From positions 62,001-126,000 of the forward strand of contig CAYZPM010000003.1 of the NCBI GenBank assembly GCA_964480365.1: a DNA stretch of 64,000 nt, written 5' to 3'. Positions within the stretch are counted from its first letter, which is position 1. Each line of letters begins with the position of its first letter. Origin of the DNA: CAIQPV01 sp964480365 (GTDB lineage: Bacteria > Pseudomonadota > Gammaproteobacteria > Burkholderiales > Gallionellaceae). The notes below the pieces were generated by a model. The model had not been told where the DNA came from. It made no database searches and was given only the letters and a program-made list of their open reading frames with translations. Made by a program: the position numbers and the translations under genes. This document shows, piece by piece, positions 1-8,752 of this stretch.

Positions 1-25
1 CTTCCGCCCTACGTTTGGAATTTCA

Positions 26-742
26 TCACAACTTCTGCAAGTCTTTTATCAATTCGCGCGTATGCAGTGTCTTGCCTGCTAGATGGTGGTTCAGCAGCAT
101 GCGCATCAATTGCTTGCTCTGCTGCGCGCTGAGTGGGTCGCGGTAGTCGTCGTCGGCCATGTCTCGCAGGGTTTTCCCCAGAATCGGGAAACCCTTTTCC
201 GTTTCACGCGATGCTCCGTGTTCAATCACATAACGATAATGTGCGGACAGTTCAATCGGCTTGCCGCTGTCCGCCTCGTGTTCCAGCAGCAGCGCATAGC
301 CTAGTTCCTGCAACATGTGTTTTTCGAAACAGCGCAGGGTGGACGCATGGTCTTGTTCGTGCGCCAACCGTTGCAGAGTCAGTTGATAATAATCGAATAA
401 TTGCTCGTGAGGGTCGTCGCGCGCCATCAGGTTGAGCAGAAGTTCGTTCAGGTAGAAGCCGCACAACAGCGCCGTTCCCTGCAACTGCGGCTGGCCGCCT
501 TGCCACTCGGCGCTGTGCAGGGTGCGCAATTCATGCTTGCCGAACCAGCTCATGGTCAATGGCTGGAATCCCATCAACAAACCGCGCAACGCAGAACGCG
601 GTCGCCGCGCGCCGCGCGCCACCAGTGCCACGCGACCACAATTGCGGCTGAATACTTCCAGCACCAGGCTGGTTTCGCGGTAGGGGTAGCTATGCAGGAC
701 GAAGGCTGGCTGATCTTCCAGCCGGTGTTTATGCGCTGTCAT
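26..742 (-). CDS. recO: DNA repair protein RecO
   Basis: RecO is the recombination mediator that works with RecR to load RecA on SSB-coated gaps. The 238-residue product has the normal family length. The N-terminal OB-fold part is recognisable by HSYPYRETS followed by the basic stretch ARGARRPRS (about residues 17-50), and the rest is the helical C-terminal part. The zinc-binding cysteine cluster of some RecO proteins is not visible here. It is the last gene of the minus-strand run that starts at rpoE, beginning 16 nt after the era stop, so it is probably cotranscribed with rnc and era, an order common in Proteobacteria. Confidence 0.93.
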   Translation of the reverse strand: MTAHKHRLEDQPAFVLHSYPYRETSLVLEVFSRNCGRVALVARGARRPRSALRGLLMGFQPLTMSWFGKHELRTLHSAEWQGGQPQLQGTALLCGFYLNELLLNLMARDDPHEQLFDYYQLTLQRLAHEQDHASTLRCFEKHMLQELGYALLLEHEADSGKPIELSAHYRYVIEHGASRETEKGFPILGKTLRDMADDDYRDPLSAQQSKQLMRMLLNHHLAGKTLHTRELIKDLQKL

Positions 743-758
743 TCATAACCCGGCGATT

Positions 759-1655
759 TTATTCATAACCCAGCGACTTCAGGACTTGTGCATTGTCGGC
801 CCAGCCGCTGCGCACCTTGATCCACACTTCGAGAAACACTTTGGCATTGAACATTTTTTCCATGTCCAGCCGCGCCTGCGTGGCAATTTCTTTCAGCTTG
901 GCGCCGTTCTTGCCGATCAGCATGACTTTGTGCGCTTCCTTGTCCACTAGAATGGCGGCATGAATGCGACGCATGCCGCTGTCTTCCTGCTTGAACTGTT
1001 CGATTATCACGCTGACCGAGTAAGGCAACTCTTCGCCGGTGAAGCGGAATATTTTTTCGCGCAGTAACTCGGCGGCTAGAAAACGTTCGTTGCGGTCGGT
1101 GATTTCGTCGGCGGCATAGATGGGGTCTCCCAGCGGCAAATACTGGCGTATGGCTTCCACCAAGGTATCCAGTTGCTTGTCCAGCTTGGCGCTCACCGGC
1201 ACGATGGCGGCGAAATGAAACTCGGTGGCGAGGCCCTCAATAAATGGCAATAACTCGCTTTTGTCGACCATAACATCCACTTTGTTGATGACCAGAATCA
1301 CCGGCACGTCTTTAGGAAGCATTTTCAACACTTGCTGATCGCGCTCGTCATAGTGACGCGCTTCGAGCACGAACAGCACCACATTCACGTCGCGCATGCT
1401 GTTGGTCACCACACGGTTCATGCCGCGATTGAGCGCGTTCATGTGCTGTGTTTGGAAGCCGGGCGTGTCCACAAATACAAATTGGCTTTGCTCGTCGGTC
1501 AGGATGCCGGTGATGCGGTGGCGCGTGGTCTGCGCCTTACGCGAGGTGATGCTGATTTTTTGCCCGATCAGATGATTGAGCAGCGTGGACTTGCCCACGT
1601 TCGGGCGTCCTACGATGGCGATGAAGCCGCTATGAAATTGGATGTTATCGTTCAT
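759..1655 (-). CDS. era: GTPase Era
   Basis: Era is an essential GTPase that binds the 3' end of 16S rRNA and helps mature the 30S subunit. The 298-residue protein shows the P-loop GRPNVGKS at residues 16-23, the G3 motif DTPGF and the G4 motif NKVD, followed by a C-terminal KH RNA-binding domain (around the GKNGAKLKEI stretch). Its start overlaps the rnc stop by 4 nt, which indicates translational coupling with RNase III. This rnc-era-recO order is classical. Confidence 0.97.
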   Translation of the reverse strand: MNDNIQFHSGFIAIVGRPNVGKSTLLNHLIGQKISITSRKAQTTRHRITGILTDEQSQFVFVDTPGFQTQHMNALNRGMNRVVTNSMRDVNVVLFVLEARHYDERDQQVLKMLPKDVPVILVINKVDVMVDKSELLPFIEGLATEFHFAAIVPVSAKLDKQLDTLVEAIRQYLPLGDPIYAADEITDRNERFLAAELLREKIFRFTGEELPYSVSVIIEQFKQEDSGMRRIHAAILVDKEAHKVMLIGKNGAKLKEIATQARLDMEKMFNAKVFLEVWIKVRSGWADNAQVLKSLGYE

Positions 1656-2326
1656 GGTTTGGTATTGAGTTGTAAGTAGGCCACTTCGGCGGCGGCCTGT
1701 TCTGCAGCACGACGGCTAACGCCCTCGCCGCGCGTGGTAAGTTTTAGTTGTGCAATTTCACATTCGACCTGAAACAGTTGCGCGTGTGCCTCGCCCTGAG
1801 TGGCAATCACCGTGTATTTCGGCAATGCCAGCCGTTTGCCTTGCAGGTATTCCTGCAACAAGGTCTTGGCATCCTTGCCCAAAGTCTGCACATCGGCCTG
1901 CGCAATAAACGGCACGAACAGCCCGAGCACCACCTGTTGCGCCGCTGCGAAACCGGCATCCAGAAACACCGCACCGAACAAAGCCTCCAGCGCATCGGCC
2001 AAAATGGATGGGCGGCGAAATCCGGCGCTCTTGCGTTCGCCTTCACCCAACAACAGCAGTTCGCCCAAGTGCAATTGCTGCGCCAGAATGAACAAAGTCT
2101 GCTGGTTCACCAGATTGGAACGCAGGCGCGACAAGTCACCTTCTGGCAAATCGGGGAAGCTGTCGTACAGGTGTTTGGCGATAACGCAATTCAACACGCT
2201 ATCGCCCAGGAATTCCAGACGCTCGTTATGCGCTTGACTGAGGCTACGGTGCGTCAGTGCGCGCTGCAACAACTGCGGCTGTGTAAACACGTAGCCGAGT
2301 TGGCGGCACAGCGCATCACGGTTCAT
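1652..2326 (-). CDS. rnc: Ribonuclease III
   Basis: RNase III cleaves double-stranded RNA in rRNA precursors and mRNA leaders. The catalytic signature ERLEFLGDSVL is present near the N-terminus, and a double-stranded RNA-binding domain ends the protein (YLQGKRLALPKYT onwards). The frame is open for 17 codons further upstream (to 2377), but I chose the ATG at 2326, giving 224 aa beginning MNRDALCRQLGY. That is where family similarity starts, and it lies 4 nt beyond the stop of the DUF4845 gene rather than deep inside it. It overlaps era by 4 nt. The ribosome binding site is weak, so translation may be coupled to the upstream gene. Confidence 0.95.
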   Translation of the reverse strand: MNRDALCRQLGYVFTQPQLLQRALTHRSLSQAHNERLEFLGDSVLNCVIAKHLYDSFPDLPEGDLSRLRSNLVNQQTLFILAQQLHLGELLLLGEGERKSAGFRRPSILADALEALFGAVFLDAGFAAAQQVVLGLFVPFIAQADVQTLGKDAKTLLQEYLQGKRLALPKYTVIATQGEAHAQLFQVECEIAQLKLTTRGEGVSRRAAEQAAAEVAYLQLNTKP

Positions 2327-2330
2327 CAGT

Positions 2331-2702
2331 TTATTTGGCGGAACTGCTCGGATTAAATTCGAGTACCAAGGTGGCATTGCCCACTAAAGGAATCTTCACC
2401 GAATAGTGGGCACTCAAGGTAATTCCGTCCGCATCCTTGGTCACTTCGATGTCGTCTGGACTAATGGCAGTAATATTTGACACCGTTGCATGCCTGCTAA
2501 ATGACTGCCGTATGTCACGTACCGTAGCATTTTTCATATCAGGGTCGCGAGCCACCGTGTTAAGAAATTTCTTGATTGTATAATCATCGAGATAGGGCGG
2601 AATTACCTTCACGCAGGCAATCACCACTAATACGAGAGCAACCACCATTACCAGAAAACCGGAGATACTTACACCGCGCTGCTTGTTCGATATTGTTCCC
2701 AT
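2331..2702 (-). CDS. DUF4845 single-pass membrane protein
   Basis: A small membrane protein of unknown function that sits between lepB and rnc in many Beta- and Gammaproteobacteria. One hydrophobic segment follows a short basic N-terminus (GFLVMVVALVLVVIACV), and the remainder should be periplasmic. The frame opens at 2723, directly after the lepB stop. A strong GAGGAGG lies just before two consecutive ATGs at 2705 and 2702, and its spacing favours 2702 (123 aa, starting MGTISNKQRG). The tight packing suggests cotranscription with lepB. Confidence 0.85.
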   Translation of the reverse strand: MGTISNKQRGVSISGFLVMVVALVLVVIACVKVIPPYLDDYTIKKFLNTVARDPDMKNATVRDIRQSFSRHATVSNITAISPDDIEVTKDADGITLSAHYSVKIPLVGNATLVLEFNPSSSAK

Positions 2703-2723
2703 CATGCCCTCCTCAGTTGCCAT

Positions 2724-3641
2724 TCAATTAATAGATAAGCCGATACGTTTCAGATCGCCGAAATTCATCCAGATCAGGAACGCCTTGCCGACTATCATAT
2801 TGTCCGGTACGAAGCCCCAGTAACGGCTGTCGCGGCTGTTGTCGCGATTATCGCCCATCATGAAATAGTTCCCATCCGGCACCGTGCAGTGCATCTCTTC
2901 TTCATTATAACTACAGTTATCCCGATGCGGGAATTCCGCCACCGCCCCCAAGTGCACGTCAGGCATCTCCGGATTAATCAGCACAGCATGGCTATGCCCA
3001 TCCAAATTCTCGTTGTGCTTTTCGGTATGCACAAACTTTAACCCGCTTTCCACATAGTTGTAATCACCATCTTGTTGTTGCTCCTGCAACACGCCGTTCA
3101 CATACACTTTCTTATTGCGGTACATAATCTTGTCGCCGGGCAAACCGACCACCCGCTTAATATAATCCAGCGAGGGATCTTCCGGATAATGGAACACCAT
3201 CACATCGCCACGTTGGGGATCGTTAATCTGGACGATTTTCTTGCTGATAATAGGCAAACGAATGCCGAAGGTGAACTTGTTGACCAAGATGAAATCGCCC
3301 ACCTGCAAGGTGGGAATCATCGAACCGGACGGTATCTTGAAAGGCTCAACCAAAAACGAACGCAGCAGGAACACCGCGAGAATCACCGGAAAAAAGCTCT
3401 TGCCATACTCAGCCCACCATGGCTCTACACCAACAGTACGTTGAACTTCCTCGTGAATTTTTTTGATTCGCTCGTTGAATTCCTCTTTTGATTCGCCTGA
3501 ACGGAGCTCTAACTCTGCTGCTCGCAATTTCAATGCTTGCTGAACCGCCGCCTCTCGTTTAGGGCGAAACATGAATTGATCCAGCAGCCACGCACTTCCA
3601 GTGACCAGCATCAACAAAAACATAATCAAAGCAAAATCCAT
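2724..3641 (-). CDS. lepB: Signal peptidase I
   Basis: LepB removes signal peptides from proteins exported by Sec and Tat. The 305-residue protein has two N-terminal membrane segments (about residues 3-21 and 82-97) separated by a charged cytoplasmic loop. The catalytic serine is S107 in PSGSM and the general-base lysine is K162 in YIKRVVGLPGD. The conserved GDNRDNSRDSRYWG box is near the C-terminus. It follows lepA in the minus-strand order, and a palindromic repeat separates the two. Confidence 0.97.
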   Translation of the reverse strand: MDFALIMFLLMLVTGSAWLLDQFMFRPKREAAVQQALKLRAAELELRSGESKEEFNERIKKIHEEVQRTVGVEPWWAEYGKSFFPVILAVFLLRSFLVEPFKIPSGSMIPTLQVGDFILVNKFTFGIRLPIISKKIVQINDPQRGDVMVFHYPEDPSLDYIKRVVGLPGDKIMYRNKKVYVNGVLQEQQQDGDYNYVESGLKFVHTEKHNENLDGHSHAVLINPEMPDVHLGAVAEFPHRDNCSYNEEEMHCTVPDGNYFMMGDNRDNSRDSRYWGFVPDNMIVGKAFLIWMNFGDLKRIGLSIN

Positions 3642-3670
3642 CTAAACTTCCTTTCAACCCTGAAAAACAT

Positions 3671-3830
3671 TTAACCCAAAAAAACCAGTTTCACCACAGA
3701 GACACAGAGGCACAGAGTAAAAAAACAAGCCGTTGCTTCGTTTCTTTGCCCACCCACTGGGTGAACAACCCATTAATCCCCTGTCTTTCTCTGTGCCTCT
3801 GTGTCTCTGTGGTGGGAATTTGGGTTTAAT
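3671..3830. repeat. Palindromic intergenic repeat (ACCACAGAGACACAGAG type)
   Basis: Two perfectly complementary 26-nt arms lie at 3692-3717 and 3789-3814 (core ACCACAGAGACACAGAGG). Imperfect complementarity continues outward (TTAACCCAAA against TTTGGGTTTAA), with a 71-nt spacer. The element fills the lepA-lepB gap and could fold into a long hairpin in the transcript. Similar sequences are common between genes in environmental bacteria. I see no transposase. Confidence 0.85.
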
Positions 3831-3842
3831 GCAGCTATCGAA

Positions 3843-5636
3843 TTACTTTTCGCCCACTTGCAGGATGGCGAGAAACGCCTCCTGCGGAATTTCAACGCTA
3901 CCCACCTGCTTCATGCGTTTCTTGCCAGCCTTCTGCTTTTCCAGCAGCTTGCGCTTGCGCGAGACGTCGCCGCCATAACATTTGGCCAGCACGTTCTTAC
4001 GCAGCGCCTTAACGTTCTCGCGCGAAATTATATTGGCGCCGATAGCTGCCTGAATCGCCACGTCAAACATCTGGCGCGGGATCAGCTCACGCATCTTGGC
4101 CGCCACTTCGCGGCCACGGTAGATGCTGTTGCTGCGGTGCAGGATGATGGACAACGCATCCACTTTTTCGCTGTTGATCAGCATGTCCACCTTCACTACA
4201 TCAGCAGAACGGTATTCCTTGAACTCGTAATCCATCGAAGCATAACCGCGCGAAATGGATTTCAAGCGGTCAAAGAAATCGAGCACGATTTCCGCCATCG
4301 GAATTTCATACACCAGCAACACTTGCTTGCCGTGGTAACTCATGTTGATCTGCGAGCCGCGCTTCTGCGTACACAAGGTGATCACCGCGCCGACGTATTC
4401 CTGCGGCATGTACAGGTTGACCGTCACGATAGGCTCGCGTATTTCCTCAATCTTGGAGGGATCGGGCATCTTGGACGGATTATCCACCATCAGCACTGTG
4501 CCGTCGCGCAGCACTACCTCGTAGATCACTGTCGGCGCGGTAGTAATCAAGTCCATGTCAAACTCGCGTTCCAGCCGCTCCTGCACGATCTCCATGTGCA
4601 GCAAACCGAGGAAACCGCAACGGAAACCGAAGCCCAGCGCCTGCGACACTTCCGGCTCGTATTGCAATGAGGCGTCGTTCAGTTTCAGTTTTTCCAGCGA
4701 GTCGCGTAGCGCCTCATACTGGTTGGACTCGACCGGGAATAGCCCGGCAAACACCTGCGGTTGCACTTCCTTGAAGCCCGGCAAGGCGCTGCTCGCGGGC
4801 TTTGCCTGCAAGGTGATCGTATCGCCGACCTTGGCGTCTTTCAGCTCCTTGATACCCGCGATAACGAAACCCACCTGCCCGGCGGAAAGAATCTCGCGCG
4901 GTTGAGACTTGGGCGTGAATACACCGACATTTTCAGTCAGATGCTGCGCACCGGTCGCCATAAACAGAATTTTATCCTTGGGCTTCAAGGTGCCATTCAC
5001 AATGCGCACCAGCATTACCACGCCGACATAATTGTCGAACCACGAATCGATGATCAGCGCCTGCAACGGTGCTGTCCGATCGCCTTTCGGCGGCGGCACC
5101 TTGGCGATCATCGCTTCCAGCACATCCTGCACGCCCTCGCCGGTTTTGGCCGAGCAGCGCACAGCATCGTGCGCGTCGATACCGATGACCTCCTCAATTT
5201 CCTCGATGGCGTTTTCCGGATTGGCGGAAGGCAAGTCAATCTTGTTCAGCACCGGCACCACTTCCACGCCGAGATCCAGCGCGGTATAGCAGTTGGCCAC
5301 AGTCTGCGCCTCAACCCCCTGCGATGCATCCACCACCAGCAGCGCGCCTTCGCAAGCTGACAACGAGCGCGAAACCTCGTAGGAAAAATCCACATGCCCC
5401 GGCGTGTCGATCAGGTTGAGGTTATAGACCTGTCCGTCGCGCGCCTTGTATTTCAGCGCGGCAGTCTGCGCCTTGATGGTGATGCCGCGCTCGCGTTCGA
5501 TATCCATCGAGTCGAGCACCTGCGCTTCCATTTCGCGGTCGGACAAACCGCCGCACAACTGAATAATGCGGTCTGCCAAAGTGGATTTGCCATGATCTAT
5601 GTGGGCGATGATGGAAAAATTACGGATAAATTGCAT
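3843..5636 (-). CDS. lepA: Elongation factor 4 (LepA), ribosomal back-translocase GTPase
   Basis: LepA is an EF-G-like GTPase that acts on stalled or mistranslocated ribosomes. The 597-residue length is normal. The P-loop AHIDHGKSTL spans residues 11-20, followed by DTPGHVDF and NKIDLP. The EF-G-like domains II, III and V and the LepA-specific C-terminal domain (NVLAKCYGGDVSRKRKLLEK) are all present. It lies between mucD and lepB, as in other Betaproteobacteria. A hairpin with a T-run on its own strand lies just before it. Confidence 0.98.
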   Translation of the reverse strand: MQFIRNFSIIAHIDHGKSTLADRIIQLCGGLSDREMEAQVLDSMDIERERGITIKAQTAALKYKARDGQVYNLNLIDTPGHVDFSYEVSRSLSACEGALLVVDASQGVEAQTVANCYTALDLGVEVVPVLNKIDLPSANPENAIEEIEEVIGIDAHDAVRCSAKTGEGVQDVLEAMIAKVPPPKGDRTAPLQALIIDSWFDNYVGVVMLVRIVNGTLKPKDKILFMATGAQHLTENVGVFTPKSQPREILSAGQVGFVIAGIKELKDAKVGDTITLQAKPASSALPGFKEVQPQVFAGLFPVESNQYEALRDSLEKLKLNDASLQYEPEVSQALGFGFRCGFLGLLHMEIVQERLEREFDMDLITTAPTVIYEVVLRDGTVLMVDNPSKMPDPSKIEEIREPIVTVNLYMPQEYVGAVITLCTQKRGSQINMSYHGKQVLLVYEIPMAEIVLDFFDRLKSISRGYASMDYEFKEYRSADVVKVDMLINSEKVDALSIILHRSNSIYRGREVAAKMRELIPRQMFDVAIQAAIGANIISRENVKALRKNVLAKCYGGDVSRKRKLLEKQKAGKKRMKQVGSVEIPQEAFLAILQVGEK

Positions 5637-5647
5637 TAGCTGTGCCG

Positions 5648-5719
5648 TTAAAAACGTATCCCGCCGATTTCGGCCGGAATTCGCAAAGCGCGGATTTTAG
5701 CCGATTTTGGCGGGATACG
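5648..5719 (-). terminator. Hairpin with T-run between mucD and lepA
   Basis: An 11-bp perfect inverted repeat (5655-5665 CGTATCCCGCC, 5709-5719 GGCGGGATACG) has further partial pairing inside. Read on the minus strand the stem is followed by GTTTTTAAC. This looks like a terminator or attenuator downstream of mucD, which would reduce read-through from the sigma-E operon into lepA. The loop is long (43 nt), so efficiency is uncertain. Confidence 0.55.
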
Positions 5720-5733
5720 CCGTGCTGCCGTGT

Positions 5734-7140
5734 TTAATCTTTGTCTTTGCCCGGTTTCTCGTCGAGCTTGAGGGCTATATAGGAAGTGGTATCCTCGCGC
5801 CGCACCAGCAGAGCGACATTATGCCCCTTGGGTATCTGCTTCAGGGCCTCGTTGAACTGTTCGAGCGAGCCAATTTCAAGATTGCCGATGGCCAGGATCA
5901 CGTCGCCGCGTTGTAATTCACGTGCTGCAGCACCCTTCGCATCTTCTACTACCAGACCGCCATTCACCTGCAACTCGTTTTTTTGCTCTGCATTCATCTC
6001 GCTCAGCACCAGCCCTAAGCGCGCCACGCTTTCACCCGTAACGGCTCCGCCGCCTTGTTGCGCCAGCTGCTTGTCATCAGACATCTCGCCCACGGTCAGG
6101 CTGACTTCCTTGCTTTCACCCTTGCGCCATAGTTGCACGTTCACCTTGCTGCCTGGATGCGTGACAGCGACGATGCGTGGCAGGTCGCTGGATGCGGTGA
6201 CGGTCTTGCCATCGAACTTGAGTATCACGTCACTAACCTGGATGCCCGCCTTATCCGCCGCGCCGCCTTTTTCCACGTTGCTGACCAAGGCCCCAGTGGG
6301 CTTGCCCAAGCCGAACGATTCGGCCAGATCGCGCGTCACTTCCTGAATGCTCACACCGATGCGCCCGCGCGTAACTTTGCCGGAAGCGCGCAGCTGGTTG
6401 GACACTTCCATCGCCACATCAATCGGGATGGCGAACGACAGCCCCATGTAACCACCCGAACGGCTGTAGATTTGCGAGTTGATGCCTATTACCTCTCCCT
6501 TCATGTTAAACAACGGGCCACCGGAATTGCCGGGATTGATGGCAGCATCGGTCTGAATGAAGGGTACGAAATTTTCCTGCGGCAGGGAGCGTCCTTTGGC
6601 GCTAACGATACCCGCCGTCACGCTGTTGTCAAATCCAAATGGCGAGCCGATAGCCAGTACCCACTCGCCCACCTTGAGGGCATTGGGATCACCCGGAGTG
6701 ATTTTCGGCAGGCCGGTCGCCTCGATCTTGATCAGCGCCACATCCGTGCGCTTGTCGAAGCCGATCATTTTGGCCTTGAATTCGCGTTTGTCGGTCAGGC
6801 GCACGGTAATGCCGTCCGCGCCGCCCACCACATGGGCGTTGGTCAGGATGTAGCCATCCGAACTGATGATAAAACCTGAACCCAAGGACTGTAATTCCCG
6901 CTCCTGCGGCGCTTGTTGTTGTGGCCCGAAGCGTTTGAAAAATTCATAGAAGGGATCGCCCTTGGGCAGGTTTGGCATGCCCGGCATCACTTGCGTGTCG
7001 TGGATGATCTGAGTGGTGCTGATGTTAACTACTGCCGCCCCCTGCTTTTCCACTAACTCGGTGAAATCGGGTAAGTCCTTGGCCGATACCTGCTGTGCAA
7101 AAAAACAAACTATGGCAATGCTAAATACTTTCTTCAACAT
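5734..7140 (-). CDS. mucD: Periplasmic Do-family serine protease MucD/DegP
   Basis: A periplasmic protease and chaperone that degrades misfolded envelope proteins. A signal peptide occupies residues 1-20 (cleavage after VSA). The trypsin-like domain carries H103 (TNAHVV), D133 (RTDVAL) and S206 (PGNSGGP). Two PDZ domains follow, at about residues 240-340 and 370-460. The 468-aa length is typical of Do proteases. It closes the sigma-E group rpoE-rseA-mucB-mucD, which suggests it is induced by envelope stress. Confidence 0.95.
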   Translation of the reverse strand: MLKKVFSIAIVCFFAQQVSAKDLPDFTELVEKQGAAVVNISTTQIIHDTQVMPGMPNLPKGDPFYEFFKRFGPQQQAPQERELQSLGSGFIISSDGYILTNAHVVGGADGITVRLTDKREFKAKMIGFDKRTDVALIKIEATGLPKITPGDPNALKVGEWVLAIGSPFGFDNSVTAGIVSAKGRSLPQENFVPFIQTDAAINPGNSGGPLFNMKGEVIGINSQIYSRSGGYMGLSFAIPIDVAMEVSNQLRASGKVTRGRIGVSIQEVTRDLAESFGLGKPTGALVSNVEKGGAADKAGIQVSDVILKFDGKTVTASSDLPRIVAVTHPGSKVNVQLWRKGESKEVSLTVGEMSDDKQLAQQGGGAVTGESVARLGLVLSEMNAEQKNELQVNGGLVVEDAKGAAARELQRGDVILAIGNLEIGSLEQFNEALKQIPKGHNVALLVRREDTTSYIALKLDEKPGKDKD

Positions 7141-7206
7141 AATAACCTTTCCTCGCTTATGTAGAAAAATGAAACGTATGAATTAATAACATGGATTCCA
7201 AAATGA

Positions 7207-8268
7207 TCATTGGCTTCCGCCGTTGCGCACAGAGTCGGCAACCTGCATCACTGTGCGTGGAGGCACTTCGCCCACTACAGTCACTAACTGGTCACCGACC
7301 AACTTGCTATAAACCTGAATGACCCCTTGGCTGGACAGGCCGGAATGATCATCTTCATCATGATCCGCTTTTTCAATAAAAACCGAGATGCCTGCCAGTC
7401 CATCGGAAAACACCATCTGAATTACGGGTGTATCTCTGCCACGCAGTTGGCGGCGGACTTCAGCGATTTTCTTGAACCCGGTCGGCAGCGCATCTACCTG
7501 CCAGCCACTGGCGACGGGTAACACCGCCAATTTAGACAGTTTGTGGGCAAGATGCTGATCACTGTCAAGAGCCAAATCCTGGTCGTCATGCGGTTTATGG
7601 GTATGATTGGCATCCTGAACATCATGAGCATGGGAGCCAACTACCGGTTGGTTCGCAGTAATCCACTTGCGATCAATATCGCCGCCTATGCTCAACTGGG
7701 TGAAAGAATATTGCTCGATCACGCCGCCGCGTTCGTCCAACACCTGCGACTTGAGCAACAAACCGGAAACGCTGTCTGCCCACATCTTGTGCGTGTAACG
7801 CAAATTATCTTTGGGTTGAAAAACCATGGCATGCGCTTGAAAACCTGCCAGTCTCACCTCCTCCGCCGGTTTGATCAGATAATTATTATTAAGCAAAGTT
7901 AGCTGTTCCGGCAATAGAGCGGGAAACTCCCGTCCATCTTGGCGTTGTTCCATTTTCACCTTGCCGCCACCCAGATCGCACCACATCTGATCGTTGTGGC
8001 GGATGATCTCACGCCGGGGGCCGTCCAGACTCTCTAGCCTGCCATGTTCACCATCGTGATCCGCAATGTGGGTGATACGCGAAATTTCAACATGTTCGCC
8101 GTATTGGTACACAAAGGTGCCGCTGTAGTCAGTCTGGTGCGCGGCAAACGACATGGTCTGCAACCAGTTCAAGGCATCTTGCCGGACGGGGTCTGCCCCA
8201 GCGCCAGTGGTCGCAGCCAGCAACAAGAGCGTCGATAAAAACGCGGGCTTTATCGCGGCAGTTTGCAC
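7207..8268 (-). CDS. mucB: Sigma-E regulator MucB/RseB with a histidine-rich insert
   Basis: RseB/MucB binds the periplasmic part of RseA and protects it from DegS until mislocalised lipoproteins or LPS displace it. The protein has a signal peptide (residues 1-25), a LolA-like N-terminal domain (about 30-200) and the smaller C-terminal MucB domain (about 245-350). The start is GTG and overlaps the rseA stop by one base (TAGTG), indicating coupled translation. The interdomain linker (residues 213-242, DNA 7543-7632) holds seven histidines and many aspartates, and a second acidic/His patch (ADHDEDDHSG) lies near residue 305. I do not recall such a linker from the well-studied RseB proteins. Confidence 0.9.
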   Translation of the reverse strand: MQTAAIKPAFLSTLLLLAATTGAGADPVRQDALNWLQTMSFAAHQTDYSGTFVYQYGEHVEISRITHIADHDGEHGRLESLDGPRREIIRHNDQMWCDLGGGKVKMEQRQDGREFPALLPEQLTLLNNNYLIKPAEEVRLAGFQAHAMVFQPKDNLRYTHKMWADSVSGLLLKSQVLDERGGVIEQYSFTQLSIGGDIDRKWITANQPVVGSHAHDVQDANHTHKPHDDQDLALDSDQHLAHKLSKLAVLPVASGWQVDALPTGFKKIAEVRRQLRGRDTPVIQMVFSDGLAGISVFIEKADHDEDDHSGLSSQGVIQVYSKLVGDQLVTVVGEVPPRTVMQVADSVRNGGSQ

Positions 8269-8750
8269 TATTGGCCCGCCACGGTACGGACGTAAGAAGC
8301 GGTGCCCTGAACATCCGTGCTGGGAGAAAACTCCTGGTGCGCCATCAGGTAAGCATTCAGTTCAGGATTAACCGGGAAGCTGGCCGGACGCAACGCAGTG
8401 GATTGTTGCATGGCCACCTGCGGGGCCGGTTCCGAGCCGATCTGCACCGACAGCCATGCAACCAGCGCCAGCGCCATAACGGATGCAGCGGCTGACAACG
8501 CAAACCACCTCACGTTCTGCTTGACACGGCTGCGAGGGGCTAGAACCGTAGGCTCGGCCTGAAGTCGCTCACGCAAGGCGGGGCCAATATTTGCATGAAG
8601 ATGGTCGGGTTGGCGCAACGCATCACCGACCAAGTGATAGATATGCCATTCCGTATTGGCATCGGGATTACGTTTTATTTTATCGAGCAAAGCTTCCGCT
8701 TCGTCATCAAACAACTCGCCGTCCATCAACGCTGAAATATTCTGTTTCAT
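8268..8750 (-). CDS. rseA: Anti-sigma-E factor RseA/MucA
   Basis: An inner-membrane protein that holds sigma-E inactive. The N-terminal RseA domain begins MKQNISALMDGELFDD, and one membrane segment (about residues 84-104, WFALSAAASVMALALVAWL) precedes a periplasmic tail. A GTG at 8759 is in frame, but the Shine-Dalgarno AGGTGG overlaps it and sits 6 nt before the ATG at 8750, so I chose 8750 (160 aa). It starts 2 nt after the rpoE stop and touches mucB, so the three are one operon. Confidence 0.92.
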   Translation of the reverse strand: MKQNISALMDGELFDDEAEALLDKIKRNPDANTEWHIYHLVGDALRQPDHLHANIGPALRERLQAEPTVLAPRSRVKQNVRWFALSAAASVMALALVAWLSVQIGSEPAPQVAMQQSTALRPASFPVNPELNAYLMAHQEFSPSTDVQGTASYVRTVAGQ

Positions 8751-8752
8751 GA

